A stretch of DNA of 64,000 bases from Ceraceosorus guamensis (GCF_003144195.1 NW_020290005.1:248001-312000); one strand, 5' to 3'. Shown: positions 46,896-59,244, counted from the first letter of the stretch. Numbers and translations: made by a program. Notes: generated by a model from the sequence alone, not told the origin.

Positions 46896-49800
46896 ATGCC
46901 TCGAACGTCTCCGCCTGTGGGCGGAGCGGCCCATCTAAAGACTCTCGCCTCTCAGCTCCGGCAGACCTGCCGTGAGGTCGAGGAATGGCTGAGTCGCTCG
47001 CAGGACCTCGATTCAAGCACTGCGAAAAGTGCTCGCAGCATCTGCAACGCCCTCGCTGATGTGGTGAGTCAGGTGGCCTCGCAGCTGGTCCCTCAACATG
47101 ATCCAATTGACCGTGTTGCCCAACATGCCCAGCTGTCGACGAATGACAGGTCCATCTTCGAAAGAATACATCGCCTTTTTGCACTGCAGCATCAAGGAAG
47201 TAAGATAGAAGATGTTGTAGCAGCACTCAGTTACGCAAATCTATCCGCAATTACTTCTCTGGTAATCGCTTTTCAACGGCTGGCTTGGGAGGTCGTCCTT
47301 CCCACCTTGCTCCTAGAAAGCGCTCAGCTAGCGCTTGGCAATGATGGCAAGCAATGCAGAGAGCTGGTTGAGGGTTGGGAGGAGACAGCAACCTGGTTTG
47401 CGTACGGCATAAATCTCGCTTACATCAACTTGGTCGAGAGCGCACGAGAGAGCGATGAAGAAGCGACGCTGGATATGGCAGCTAAAGGTACGTGGCGGTG
47501 TTGACCATGGCAGAGCACGATAGAGGCAATGCCCATGATCGACCTTTTATGGATGTATGCGCTTCTGCTTCAGAGCGAGACAGGCTCTTTGATCTTCTGC
47601 CGGTCTACTCTGCAACTTTGGCAAACTACGGCGGCCGGCTGGGCCACGAAGCGGTTTACATGGTAGGTTGCTGGGAGACAAAGCGACTTGCGTACAGCCG
47701 CTTGAGCGCTCACATTATCCCGACAGTGCATACTCTCGATTGATTGGGCCGTTGAAGATAACAAACGTCTAGCTGAAGACAGGCTGTCACTGCGAGTATG
47801 ACACTGCGCCCCAAATTCCGTGGCTTCAAACAGACTTTTGCCAACCCATCGCGCTACTTGGCGTTCCCGCAGATCTGAGCTTGGACTGGCACTGTGCCGA
47901 CTAGATGGTACGATGATCCATTTAGCTATGCGCGAACACATCGCTGACGGCCAATTTCGCCACCAGCTTTCGATGCGCTGCCGCTTTTCAACACGGTGTT
48001 TAAGCTGCGCCCACGCTCCTCGAAGACCAGCAAGGTTTCGGACGAACAGAAACGAGACTTTGCAAGCAAGCTCTTCCGACCCCTGAAGGAGGCTATGAAG
48101 CACGACAAGCTATACGAAGACTTTTTAGACCTGGCTGTACAGCTCAAGTCTGTCAAATGGCGTGAGACCGCCTCCTTAATGCTGGCTCGTCTCGGCGAGT
48201 ACGATTCTCGACGGTGCGAACATCCTCCACTTCATGTAGCCCAGGCAAAGTCGAGCGCACGAAGCTGAGGTACGGTCACTCTTCCCACCTTAGATCGCAG
48301 CGCGTGATTTTCAAAAAGCTGCAAATTGGCGCGCAAGGAAACCTGGTCCAGACTCGCTTGGTCCGTTCGGAAAAGGACGCAGCGCCTTACGACATGTGGC
48401 TGGAGAGCGAGAATATCCACATAGCTTTCGTGGATTCTGATGCCGACGAGGGATCAACGGACATTCAAGACTCTTCCATCAACCTTCCATATTGCCATGT
48501 GGCGAAAGTCTCGTCCTCCGAGGAAGGTATGTTTTGTCCAAAATCTTCCTTCGCTCCAAGAATTGAGCTGACTACTCAAACAGATGGAAGCGTACTCCTG
48601 ATCGAGGCTGATGTAGATGTGCTTTTCGGCTCATCGCCCTCGTCTTTGGACCGTCATCTACAAATCTACTCTCTACCGGACGAGGTGGAACGCGCCGTTG
48701 CCATTATCAATGAACGCCGGCAGTCAGCGATATCGAGTGCCTACCAGGACTGCGAGAACGGAAACCGCAATCATAGCGCAGCAAGGTCTCACACGGACCA
48801 GCAGACGTCTGACTGTGCGCGCAGACCCCGCGGATTGTTGAAAGACATGCCCCCGACGCAACAAGAGTCTCTTGCTAGTGATCAGGGCCTTCTACCTGCT
48901 GCATTGCCACACAGAAAGACGTCCGTCTCTCCAACGATTGCAGCTTCGAATGCGTACGCGCACCAGACCTCGGCTCTTGTTCTCTCGATGCCGGACTCCA
49001 GAAAGCCGCAGCCCTTAGCACAAAGCAGCTTGCAGAAGGAATCCGAGCTCACAGCTAACGTGTCTACACCCGAAGATTCTTCGCAGCCGCCGCATGCCGT
49101 GACGCAGGAACTATCCTTGGATCAGAGAAGCCAATACCACACCTTGAAGGGCTCAGTGTCCTGGTCTGCGACCTCTAAAGCAGAGTCAAAAGAGCAGGAC
49201 CGGCCGCGGCGTCAGCCTGGCGTTGTCGAGCGTCTAAGAAAAGCGGAAGCATTAGCGCCCAAGCGAGTGCCCCGAGCTTCGGAACACGTCTCTGCTCAAA
49301 AGCGTTCGGCAAGGACGTCCAAGGTCGACAGCGAGTCTCGTTACTCTCTTCGCAGAGCTGATGAGCAGTCAAAGAGTGAGTATCCTCGTACGCGCCGCGG
49401 ATGCTTTGTGCTGCGTATTCTGACTCTTTATGTGGTGATCCCTCAGACGGGGCGCGTTCTCAACGAGAAGTCTTTCATAGCGTTGCTGATGCCGATCAAC
49501 GAGTGAGCGCAGAAGATCACAGCGCAACTTCGGAGTTGACCGATGCGAGTGAAATCGCGCATAGGTTCCAAGAGTCAAAGCCTGGAAAGGCATCCCAGAA
49601 AGCAGCTTCCGTGCGCGAAGAAAGGCCGTCGTCTTTAGTCAAGGAGAAGCACGCCTCAAGGAAAGAGCTTCCGGGCAGCCTAACGTCCTCTACACCAAGA
49701 GGCAGACCCAAGCCTCGCGCAAAAGTCAATGACTTTGCAGCGCCGACTCGCCATGCTGACTCTGCCGATGGTATCACACCCTTGCGCAAATGCGGACTTG

Positions 49801-52570
49801 AAGAGGCTGAGCAATTTCAAGCTGGATCTCGAACCCATGCTGGACGGCATCAAGAGACTTCTACCTTACGCGTAGGCCGACCACTTTCTCCAGTCCAACC
49901 TGCGGGACCGACAAAAGGTCAGGAGCCTGATTCAAAGCGCGGGGCCGGGTCCAAAGCAGCGTCCGAGCGCAGGATCCCGCTCAACGCGAACCCCGCTTCC
50001 AGCAACTCTACCGAGACGCGAACCGAAAATGTCGTCGCTGACCGTGCGGGGCAGGCTCGCAAGCCTGCGACTCACGGTCCAGCTCTGTCTTCGTCAGCCA
50101 GGCGCAAGCAAACGCATCCGCAACGTGATGATGGATTCCCGCTGCTCGAAGAGACCTCGAGATCCATGCACAGCGAGCGGAAGAAACGAGCACGTGGATC
50201 CAAGGTTGCACCAAGCGGCGCGAACGACGAGAATATCGAGGCGGACTGCGTAGAGAGCTTCTCTGGCGTGCCGGTAAAGCGAAGCCGAGTCGAGCGCATG
50301 GACGTCGGAGGCGCCAAGAAGACGGCAAAGACAGCCCGTTTTGATGATCACAAAACTTCGGAGAACGTCATCATACAGGAAGACATCTACGATGAACTTC
50401 CAGGAAGCAGTAGTCCTCGCAAAAAACCTCGCAAGGGCGCCGCTACATCTACTCAAAAATCAGCAAAGTCGACGATCGCAAAGAAAAGGGTGCGGACTGA
50501 GACAACACGACTCAGCCCTGAGAAGCCCAATCGGCCAGGGCACTCACAAGAGGTCTCGAAGCAGCGAAGCCGTCTCAATACTACCGCACCCCAGGCGATT
50601 CGCGAGGTCTCCGAGCCTCCAGTCCTGGACGATGCAGATCCAGCCGCTGCCACATCTGCCGAGACTTCCAAAGTCGTGAGAGGGGCTCAGTCTCCTGTTA
50701 CGCTGCTCTCACCTCATAAGAGGGCCAGAGCCGCTCCATGGATGGTCTCTCAAACCCAGCGTTTTATTACGCATAGGGAGCATGATCGTGGCTATCCTCT
50801 GGAGACCCCGGAAGAACCAGCGGAATTGCCAACACGTGTCTTGACAAGTGGCGATCCGGTTGCAGGGGGCGAGGCTCCGGCAATCAAGGGACCTTTGGCG
50901 CTTCTGCCTGATGACGACGTGAACTTTCACGATGGTATTGTAGACATGCAAGCCTCTAGTGAATCGGCCTCTGCCCTCGACAGAGCCGAGCGCCAGATTG
51001 CCTCACCAAGTCAAGACGCAATGCGGCGACGAACCAGCCAGCGCTCACAAGAGCTTCAGCAGACCGACAGGATGCAGGCGAAGGTACCCGTCCTGATGGA
51101 AGATGCACGGGTTCTGCACACTCTGCACGTCCAAGCTATACCAGAAGAGAAGACCCCACTTCCAGCACGAGCCGGCGCGGACCACAGTCACGTCCCGCAC
51201 GATGCAAAGGCCTGCAGCGCAGAAGTTCAAGTTCCCACCGCCCTAGCCAAAGAGGTGCAAGCTTCTCACCATGCATCAACGTGCGAACCCGATCAGCAGC
51301 CTACTGTCGACACGCCGGCGCCGCTTCCGATTGGCCAAAGAATGGTGCGGCCAGAGCTGGACGAACGTAGTGCTTCACGCAGTGAGCCAAACATTGGCAA
51401 GCAGAAAGGTCGCGATAGTGGGGTAGGTGGGATGTCAGGCACGTCGGAGCTAGTACCAATCAGTGATCTGTGTGAAAATGTTAGGACTTCAGCTGCCCAC
51501 CGTGAGCTTGGCAATCTGTAGGTGTCATCAGTCATCTCGCGTGCTCTTGCTCACAGATGCCCTATTCTACTCTGCTGTAGCATTGCCATCGACCGACAAC
51601 GAGCTGCCTTCCACCGAGTCGGGGCGCCGTAGACCGCTGGTCACCTCGAAGTCTCTCCTGCGCTTGCAGGAGGATGGTCCCTTGCGCCCGTCACACGAAG
51701 CGCGCAGCCAGGCAAGATCGCCAGTAGTCACACACAACATGGAAATCGTCCAACACAGCAGAGCTTTCACGAGCGCGAATCCGCTGCGCTCACGCGAGGA
51801 AGTCACCATAGTCAGGGACGTGCCAATGTCGCAGGATAATGACCTGTCACAGCGGAATTTGCGTAGCTCTACGGTCGAGCGCGGAGCGTGTCATGAGCGT
51901 GTATTCCACCAAAAGGGCTTGCCTACCTTCGTCCTCAAGGATCCGATAGACCTCGGCGTTGCAAGCACGAAAGACACGATTGCTTCACTTGCTAGCGACG
52001 TGTTGCTCAAGCCAAAGATCAACCAGCTGCAACCGGAAGAAACTCACTCAAAGGAGACCGATGCGGCTCAACAGACCCAGAACCACCAGGCGGACATCGT
52101 CGAGCGTATTCGTGCTGCGGCAGATGCCATCGTCCAAGTGTGTCCTGCTCGCTGGTGTTGAACCCGCGATGGCGTTGCTGACTCTGCTACTCCTCTCTGC
52201 AGGCGCTACTTGAGCAAGCAGATTCTGCCATACAGCACCGCATGACAGCACAAGAAGCTGAGCTTCTGCATCTGCGCCGCGAATTTGCGAATGGCATAGC
52301 TGTCCTCAACGGGCAAACGTGAGTCTTCATGAGCGAATAAGGAGCTCACGCCGAGCACGCGTGAGCTGAAGTTGCGCGTACTGCAGTTCCATCGTTCAGC
52401 AAGTGCTAAGAAGAATGCATGGCACCACCCGAAAAGCAGCAGACCAAGTTTCTCACTTTGCCAAGAATGACGTGGAAGCCCTGCGCAAGTTCAAGGCCGG
52501 TACCGAGAACCTCAAGAAAGACCACGAGGACAGCTGCGGATCCTTGCCCGAAAGCCTGTTCGAAGAGTAA
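46896..52570 (+). CDS. Large protein with Red1/SYCP2-like architecture (candidate meiotic axis protein)
   Basis: I do not recognise a close family, but all parts join in one frame. Exons: 46896-47487, 47574-47662, 47727-47795, 47880-47907, 47967-48161, 48245-48526, 48584-49375, 49447-51501, 51581-52137, 52203-52318 and 52387-52570. They total 4959 bases, 1652 residues. Residues 1-325 are helical and non-repetitive (LKTLASQLRQTCREVEEWL, SANLSAITSLVIAFQ-like helices), compatible with an armadillo-like fold. Residues about 325-465 form a beta-rich block (RVIFKKLQIGAQGNLVQTRL, YDMWLESENIHIAFVD, DGSVLLIEADVDVLFG), then a helix (PDEVERAVAIINERR), as in a PH-type domain. Residues 465-1500 are disordered, Ser/Lys-rich, with a basic SPRKKPRKG-type stretch near 1005. 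The last 110 residues are a predicted coiled coil ending LPESLFEE. This order is that of Red1/Rec10/SYCP2 axis core proteins. Boundaries of exons 3-5 and the acceptor at 51581 (alternative 51557) are tentative. Confidence 0.6.
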
Positions 52571-52881
52571 AACTTTTGCACCACTACAGCGACACCTCCA
52601 AATGTGTGCCGCGAACGAGCTACGTGAATCCAGAATCCATTGACGCAGGCGAAAGCGCTTTCTCCACTCGCAAACGACGCGAAAGACTGCATGACAGCTT
52701 GTAGAGCGACAGCGTCACACGCGATGAATCCATGACTCGCTTTGGCGCTGTAAAGCGAAGCTCAAATCCCCAGAGCAAGCTTGATTGAGACGCGCCTGCA
52801 GATTCGGATGTGCATGTTGTCCTCCCTGAACGTGTATCCGAGACACGGTCGAATGTGCCGATTGTCGAGCAGGAGCGAGTG
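52571..52881. other. Convergent 3' region
   Basis: 311 bases between the stop codons of the axis-like gene (+) and the NOSIP-like gene (-). Nothing coding is recognised. Confidence 0.5.
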
Positions 52882-54216
52882 CTAGCCCAAAAAAGCGAGA
52901 CCTTTCTTAGTGACTTCCACGCCTCCAGCACCAATGTGTCCTGTGCCTTCCTTGTGTAGCTTAAGTATGTCCTTTGTAGGATCCTTGATTCGGGTGTCGC
53001 ATTCAGGGCACTGAGCAGGGGCGTTGCTCTCCGTCTTTGACGCTTTATCTTTCTTTGCATCAGACAGTGAAGCTGAAGAAGGAACGAGCGTAGATATGCA
53101 CAGTGCGCAGTAAACGTGGCCGCATCTTCGCAGCACTACCGACACGATGGGGACAATTGGTGAAGCAGCTTCGTCAGATGTGCGTATCTTTTGTCTCAAA
53201 GAGCTGCATTCGCGATGCGCGGGTCTTGCTTACCGTGCAAGTGGCTTGCGTTGCTCAGACCTTTGCGACAGGAAGGACAGATGTTGCGCTCGCCGTCAGG
53301 ACTGCGTGCGAATTTGACACCAACGAGCTGCTTGGTGCTGATTTTGCGAGTCAGCAGGGGTGCGCGTACATCAGCCAACTTGTGATCTATGAAAGCAGGG
53401 ATCAAATCGTTGGTCGTTCGACTTACGAGGTTGCATGTCCAGGTTCGCCACCAATGAGACATCTAGGTTTGGCTAGCTTTGCCCTCTCCTTCCTCTTGAT
53501 CTCCAGGTCTTCAGCAGAGAGTTGATGATTGCTGGAGTCGGGAGTGAGACTGGGCACCCAGTAGCTTGGGAACGTGGCTCGAGCTGCCTGAGCTTGCTCC
53601 TCTGCTAATGCGGCCATCGCCGCATCCTCTGCGGCTCGAGTCGCTTCTGCGATACGCGCTGGAAGCGAGGAGAGCGTGGGCGATGACGAGCGAGCTTTCT
53701 GTGCTATTGTGACCAGAGCGGAGTTGGCGACACCATTCGAACCTGTGATAGGCGAGCATCAGTCAGTAGGAGCGCCTGACCGCCTCGCATGGGTCAGTGG
53801 TCAGGTGCCGACTCACTGCCGACGCTCTTGGCAGCACTTGAAGACGCCAGGGAGGAAGAGGAGGCGCCGCTATTCCTCTCAAAGTCCAGCAACACCTTTG
53901 TACGCGCTTCTCTCCTCGCAGCCTCCCTCTCCTCTTCGAATCTCCGCTCCAACTCTTCCAATTCCCTCATCCTCTTTTCATTCTCTTGAACCTGATGCAT
54001 GTAATCCGTCAATGCGCACTCGTGGCACGTCAAATGTCCTCGGCTGCACACAACTGGGCCGTATGCTTCATCGAGACACAGGGAGCATTGGTCGTACTTG
54101 CGGATACTATCGGATCCTAATCGACCGGACTTTGAGCCCCACCGGTCAGCGAGCATCTTGCGCTCGCCGGAGGTGAAATGAGACGCATTGGTGTTGTTCT
54201 TCGAGTGACGTGGCAT
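52882..54216 (-). CDS. NOSIP-like U-box/RING protein
   Basis: Homologue of nitric oxide synthase-interacting protein, an E3-ligase-like protein found with spliceosomes in animals and fungi. Exons 54216-53817, 53742-53427, 53337-53234 and 53135-52882 total 1074 bases, 357 residues. The N terminus has the family pattern: MPRHSKNNTNASHFT, then WGSKSGRLGSDSIRKYDQCSLCLDEAYGPVVCSRGHL, then CHECALTDYMHQVQENEKRM, read in segments, followed by a charged helix. The C-terminal half-site holds TKQLVGVKFA, ICPSCRKGLSNASH, VLRRCGHVYCALCI and QCPECDTRIKDPTKDIL, ending GGVEVTKKGLAFLG. The N-terminal U-box keeps several Cys and His (CSLC, GHLTCHEC), more RING-like than the metazoan form. Each splice joint is fixed by these motifs. 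It is divergently placed from prp46, another splicing factor, sharing a 497-base promoter. Confidence 0.9.
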
Positions 54217-54713
54217 GATGGCAAAGCGGTCGCCGGCTTCAAGCCAAAAGCGTGTCGAGCTGGATGATGAGCGTCGCCCACGTAGATCGCTCTAGGTCGG
54301 AGGCTGCCTGCCTGGTGTGGTGTGCGAGATCATCGACGTGCAGAGCGAGCATTCGCAGGGCAAGACGCGGAGTGGAGTCGATCAAGCATCAAGAATATCA
54401 CCAAATCACGAATGCGCGGCTCCACTCACGACTGTGGCCAATGTGAATGGCGGGGATGAACAGCGCGCGCTTCTCCCATCACGTGGTTCCACTGCAGAGG
54501 CTTGCGATCGCGCATCAGAAAGTCGCCATCAGTTTGAGTCGAAGCACGGCGGAAGCTTCACACCGGACCACCTCCACCAGCTCCACAGCCGCCGAAATAT
54601 CCTTCGAATGCATTTGCATCCATTCTTCGAAAGCTTTGAACAGGTGCGACAGGCCCCTCCTCACAACTCCGCATAGGCCTCGCCCCGAGGCACATCCGAC
54701 GCAGGCTCGAATC
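54217..54713. promoter_or_regulatory. Shared divergent promoter of the NOSIP-like gene and prp46
   Basis: 497 bases between two start codons. It contains AATCACGAATG near 54404 and CACTCACGACTG near 54423, two members of the dispersed motif family. Both flanking products are linked to the spliceosome, so co-regulation is plausible. The plus-strand frame of prp46 is open upstream to 54447, starting at TTG. Confidence 0.45.
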
Positions 54714-56575
54714 ATGGCGCCTGTAGCGACAGACGCCAAGAGCGGTCCTCCCCCAAACGGAGACTCTTTCGCAAGCGGGACCGAGGCTTTACCAGACCTA
54801 GCCCAGCTGATCAGTCGCGCATCTAAAAGAAGCAGATTGCTGTTCGCAGGCGGCGATGCATCCTCCTCGTCTCCCTTGCCGGACTTTGCGACTGGAAGTG
54901 GATCAGGCCTGGAAGCAGCCGAAAGGGCCAGGTCGAGCGTGATGGAGGACGCTTTCAAAGATGCCAAGCATCTTCCGGCCGCATTGCTAGAACAACAAGG
55001 TGCAGTGGGACCCTCAAGACCGGGAGGCGGAAACAAGCGTGGCAGAGAAGAAGCGCCATCTACAAGCAGCGGTCCAGCAGCTTCCGCAGGAGTCGTTGCG
55101 CTTAGAAGATCAGAGGGATTCGCATCTGCTTCGGGAGGAGGGAGCTCGCTGAACACCGCATTGATACGCAAAAAAGAAGCGGAAGAGAGGAAGTTGAAAC
55201 CGCAATTGCACGCTCAGTGGAAATTGTCAAGGGTCATCTCGGGGCATTTGGGTTGGGTCAGGTGCGCTGCGGTGGAACCGGGAAACAAGTGGTTTGTCAC
55301 TGGTGCTGGAGACCGCATGATCAAGGTGAGCTTCGAATGCGACGCGTTCGTGGAGGCACGGCTTAACACGCAGCGCGTCTATGTCATCTTCTCTGCTTGC
55401 CGCAGGTGTGGGATTTGGCCTCCGGAGAGCTCAAAGTCTCCCTGACGGGTCACATTTCTACTGTACGAGGACTCGCGATCTCTTCGCGGCATCCATACAT
55501 GTTCTCAGCGGGAGAGGACAAGGTGGTGAAGTGCTGGGATCTAGAGACAAACAAGGTCATCAGGCAATACACCGGACACCTTTCGGGCATCTACTCTCTC
55601 TCGTAAGTGCAGCTTGCCCACGTCGTTGGTCTCCGTTTCGGCTTTAACTGATCTCATCACGTATTCGTCGATAGTCTTCACCCAACCATCGACGTGCTTG
55701 TCTCAGCTGGTAGGGATGCAGTGGCTCGAGTCTGGGACATGCGGACCAAGGCGCAGATCCACGTCCTGGGTGGCCACAGAGGAACGATTGCCAATGTCCA
55801 ATGTCAAGACTCGGATCCGCAGGTTGTGACAGGCAGCATGGACGCCACTATCAAATTGTGGGACTTGGCGGCCGGAAAGTCGATGACTACCTTGACTCAT
55901 CACAAGAAGAGCGTCAGAGCTCTGGCTCTGCATCCAACAGAGTGTAAGTGGGCCAACCTACCGTACTGCATGGAAGTGCAGAGTCTCAAAGCTAACGAGA
56001 CCCTTTTGGCATGCGTCGCCCAGTTTCCTTCGCCTCTGGCTCTGCAGGTGGCCGGAATGTGAAGACGTGGAAATTCCCAGAAGGAACGCTGATCAACAAC
56101 GCTACGACGGATAATATTGTCAACACTCTATCGGTCAATGCGGATGGTGTTCTGTTTGCCGGCTCAGACAATGGAGCCCTGCGCGTGAGTTGCTGACATT
56201 GCGCTTCATATTCTCTTGAGAAGGCTCCGCGCTGCAGCTGCACCATTTCGCTGACCTCGCATTCTATGCATCGACAGTTCTTTGACTATGCCACGGGAAC
56301 ACCATTTCAGACAACAGAGGACGTCCCTCAGCCCGGCTCATTGGACGCAGAAGCTGGCGTGTTTTGCTCCACCTTTGATCAGACCGGCACGAGGCTTATC
56401 ACTGGCGGTGCAGACAAGAGTGAGTGCGCGGCGCGTTGTCGCAAAGGTTGAAGGTCGAACTTCCGAGAGGTCGATGTCATGCTCATCACGCTAAGTAGGG
56501 GAAGGAACTGACCATGCCCGCTGCAACCTCACCTTTGCTCCTCGCATAGCTATCAAGGTGTACAAAGAGGCGTAA
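54714..56575 (+). CDS. prp46: Pre-mRNA splicing factor Prp46/PLRG1 (WD40)
   Basis: WD40 subunit of the Prp19 complex (NTC) required for spliceosome activation. Exons 54714-55325, 55406-55602, 55675-55943, 56024-56184, 56278-56419 and 56550-56575 total 1407 bases, 468 residues. The N-terminal roughly 160 residues are disordered (Ser, Ala, Gly). From [18 protein letters not shown] on, a seven-bladed propeller is visible: [138 protein letters not shown], and [16 protein letters not shown] at the very end. This matches PLRG1 blade by blade. The last exon is only 26 bases, after a 130-base intron. The ATG at 54714 is the first to fit the family length. Confidence 0.96.
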
Positions 56576-57625
56576 TCACATTTGTGTTCATGCTCAATCG
56601 AAAATTCACGAGCTTTGGTGTGGTCTGTATTCAAGGGATCGACTCAAAGCGCATCCGAGTTGCTCGATTGAAAAAGCTTAGTGTGCCTCCTGTCTCAGAT
56701 ATGCCGGAGCTATAGGTGGGCAATGGAGCACAGCTAGTTGACAGAGCTGACACTACCATCGGAGGGATCGTGCACCAACATCAAGGTTGACTCGGCCATG
56801 AAGCTGCCCAGCATTTTGTCGGCATAGCACTCGTGACTGCTTGACGATCACCGCTGAACTTGATATACGTGATGCCTGTCGTGATTCAAAGTGACCCGAC
56901 AGCACCGCGCATTCGCTCTCAAGACTCTTTTTTGACTGTCTGTTGATCACCCGCCTCTGCTCAGCGATGCTTGCGTGGGCGCGTGAACTGATGAAGGGCA
57001 TGCACACACGCGCGCACACACATATGCTTGAGGGGGGTGGCCGCCCCGCGTTGTGTGCGTGAGGCACACAGCATCCACAGCAAGCACGAATGATTCCTCC
57101 ACCTGCGCGGCTGCGCGTGTCCTAGCTGTTGCGTTTCTCACGTTCCTACCTCCAACACTCACCTAGCTGTGACCGCATCACTGGGCAAGCCAATCGATCG
57201 AGATCTGATCGCAGAAGGAACAGATACTCGTGACTCACGACTGTTCATTTGTGTCTCGTCTGAGAGTGCACAAGTGTAGTCGCTATACACGCGCATCACT
57301 CGATTCCTGCCATCAGGCGTCTCCACGCGCTCTTTCACTCGCGACCCACAACCTGCGCACGCCTGACTGAGCAGCGTCGACGCATACCCACACGTAGATA
57401 ATCGCCGCGCCATCTGACTTTGGCGACGCTCATATCCCTACTTATTCGCATCATCCGCGGGGCACTTGGACAGCAATTTGGGCCACTAGTCAAGCTCTCT
57501 TCGTCACATCACCACCGAACGCCGTCGACCGCAAATCTAAAGCGGCGCTTCTCGCGAGGCTTCCCTTCGTCTCTGCTCACCAAGACTCGACGCTCGCACA
57601 TCACCTGCTGCACAATCGCTTCGAG
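56576..57625. other. Intergenic region between prp46 and the UBE2W-type gene
   Basis: 1.05 kb holding the prp46 3' UTR and the promoter of the next gene. A symmetrical ACTCGTGACTCACGACTG lies at about 57226-57243. A CA-rich tract lies near 57000-57020. No gene is recognised. Confidence 0.5.
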
Positions 57626-58765
57626 ATGCGCATCGCATCCAAAAGGCTCCAAAAGGAGCTGGCCGAGCTCCGCTTGAATGGCCCACCTGTCGGCACGGAG
57701 ATCATCAAGGCGGATGACCTTCAAACTTGGGTCTTTTCTGTAGAGGTACTTGGGGAGAGCGTTTATAAAGGAGAGAAATTTGCGCTGGTGAGTGACCATG
57801 GCGGGCTTGCATTGCCATTGACAAGAAGAGAAAGAAATCGAGAGGCCAAACATACGAGCATTGGAGGGTGACAGAACGACAAATCCTGGCGTTGGAGCTA
57901 AGCCGGCTGCCATCGCGACTTACGGCCTGGCTGATTTTGCCTGCCTGTGCTTTCCCGTTCGCACATCGCGCATCTGTAGAGATTTCGGTTCCCAGACGCT
58001 TACCCCATGGAAAGCCCAGAAGTAGTCTTCTTGACCACAGATGGCTGGTCAGCTCCTGCCGTGAGTGGGCAAGCAGGGGGCACATTTGCAGCGTCATTGG
58101 GATTCGCTGACCTTCGCCGTGCCTGGTGTACTCTAGCATGGTCACATCTACACTAACGGCCGTGAGCATTTGGTTTGCTTCGGTCCTCCACGCGGCTCGC
58201 CTGCTGACCGACACGCTACCGATGCAATCGTTCCCCGCCGTGTTTCGGAACAGACATCTGCGGTGAGTGGCTCAGTGGTTGTGCCTGACCGTGACCCCTG
58301 CGCCGTCTCTTGGAGCAGCGTCACTGACGCTTTTCAAACCTCTCGCAACAGCCTCGATTCTGGCCAACGAGTGGTCTCCAGTGCTGCACGCCACCAGTGT
58401 GCTCTTGACCATTCAGTCCATGCTCGCGTCGTCGAAGAAGTGCGTGCGCAGCGTTGAGGCGACAGCCACACTTTCTCTTTATCGCTGAACAACCTTGCCC
58501 TGCACTCCTTTCGTCTTGCTTGCAGAAAGGAGCACCCACCCGATAATGATCGATACGTCAAGAAAGCCCCAATCTCGCGTGAGTAGATTGCCAGTACATG
58601 TGTGTGACACCTCTCATTGACCACTGCGCTCCCACCCGTTGCTATCACGATGCACAGCCAAGGACACCCACTGGTGAGTGTGTCGTCCCTTTTTGATGGT
58701 CGAGGGTCGATTTCTGACGCATTCGTCCGCTTTCGAGCAGGGCTTTTCACGACGATGATGTCTGA
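57626..58765 (+). CDS. Ubiquitin-conjugating enzyme E2, UBE2W type
   Basis: E2 of the class that attaches ubiquitin to the alpha-amino group of substrates with disordered N termini. Eight exons: 57626-57787, 57980-58060, 58137-58161, 58254-58262, 58352-58439, 58526-58578, 58658-58673 and 58741-58765. They total 459 bases, 152 residues; human UBE2W has 151. Motifs: RLQKELAELRLNGPP, LQTWVFSVEVLGESVYKGEKF, LRFRFPDAYPMESPEVVFL, HGHIYTNGHIC with catalytic Cys92, ASILANEWSPVLHATSVLLTIQSML, KKKEHPPDNDRYVKK, and the tail SPKDTHWAFHDDDV typical of UBE2W. Four exons are under 30 bases (25, 9, 16 and 25). The 9-base exon 58254-58262 supplies His-Ile-Cys, the active-site strip. Every joint is GT-AG and in frame. 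The first intron is 192 bases, the others 67-92. It converges on the mitochondrial ribosomal gene. Confidence 0.94.
58254..58262 (+). other. 9-base microexon carrying the E2 catalytic Cys
   Basis: ACATCTGCG lies between acceptor CGGAACAG and donor GTGAGTGG. With one base from each neighbour it encodes His-Ile-Cys-Ala of NGHICAS, the active-site segment of the UBE2W-type E2. No other stretch in the surrounding 190 bases can supply this conserved peptide in frame. Confidence 0.9.
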
Positions 58766-59244
58766 CGCAGACTTAGAGACAGGCTCGTCCTCTGACACAC
58801 AGTCTCCCTCTGGACGATTGCTGGGCTAGCCTCGAGTCCTCCCGGATGACCGCACATCGCACGTGGGTGTGAAGCACGCTTTTGTTGACGCACGCTGCTT
58901 TCCGGGGCTGGGAATTTGTCACGGAAGGCCTGGCGCACGACTCAAAAGTTGAATCAGACGTCGCCAAGCCCCAAGTCCTTTCGCACCCTTCATCACTGTA
59001 CCATTAGACTTCCTACACGTTACTCCCATTTCTCCGAGACGACCCGATGACCGATCTTTTGACACGCGCCTTTCTCACAAAACGTCGAACCCTTGCAGCG
59101 CAAATCGACTGTTGGGGTTTACAGGCCGATTGACTTGCACGCATCGTTGTCACATGTACGAGCGCTGAGGGCCGGGGCCTTCTTGACGTGGTGCTTCGCA
59201 CCAAAGCACGATAGCACTTCTCTTTCCCAATGCCCTCCGATCTT
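58766..59244. other. Convergent 3' region
   Basis: 479 bases between the stop codons of the E2 gene (+) and the mitochondrial ribosomal gene (-). No coding features are seen. Confidence 0.5.

Noticed and set aside
47036-47090. GTGAGTCAGG...CGCAG inside exon 1 of the axis-like gene as an intron
   Set aside because: The candidate is only about 21 bases long and the frame is continuous without it.
58282-58319. Earlier acceptor GGAGCAG for exon 5 of the E2 gene, just before 58320
   Set aside because: It is in phase but inserts TLFKPLATA-like residues between HICAS and ILANEWSP. The acceptor ending at 58351 gives the uninterrupted UBE2W sequence.
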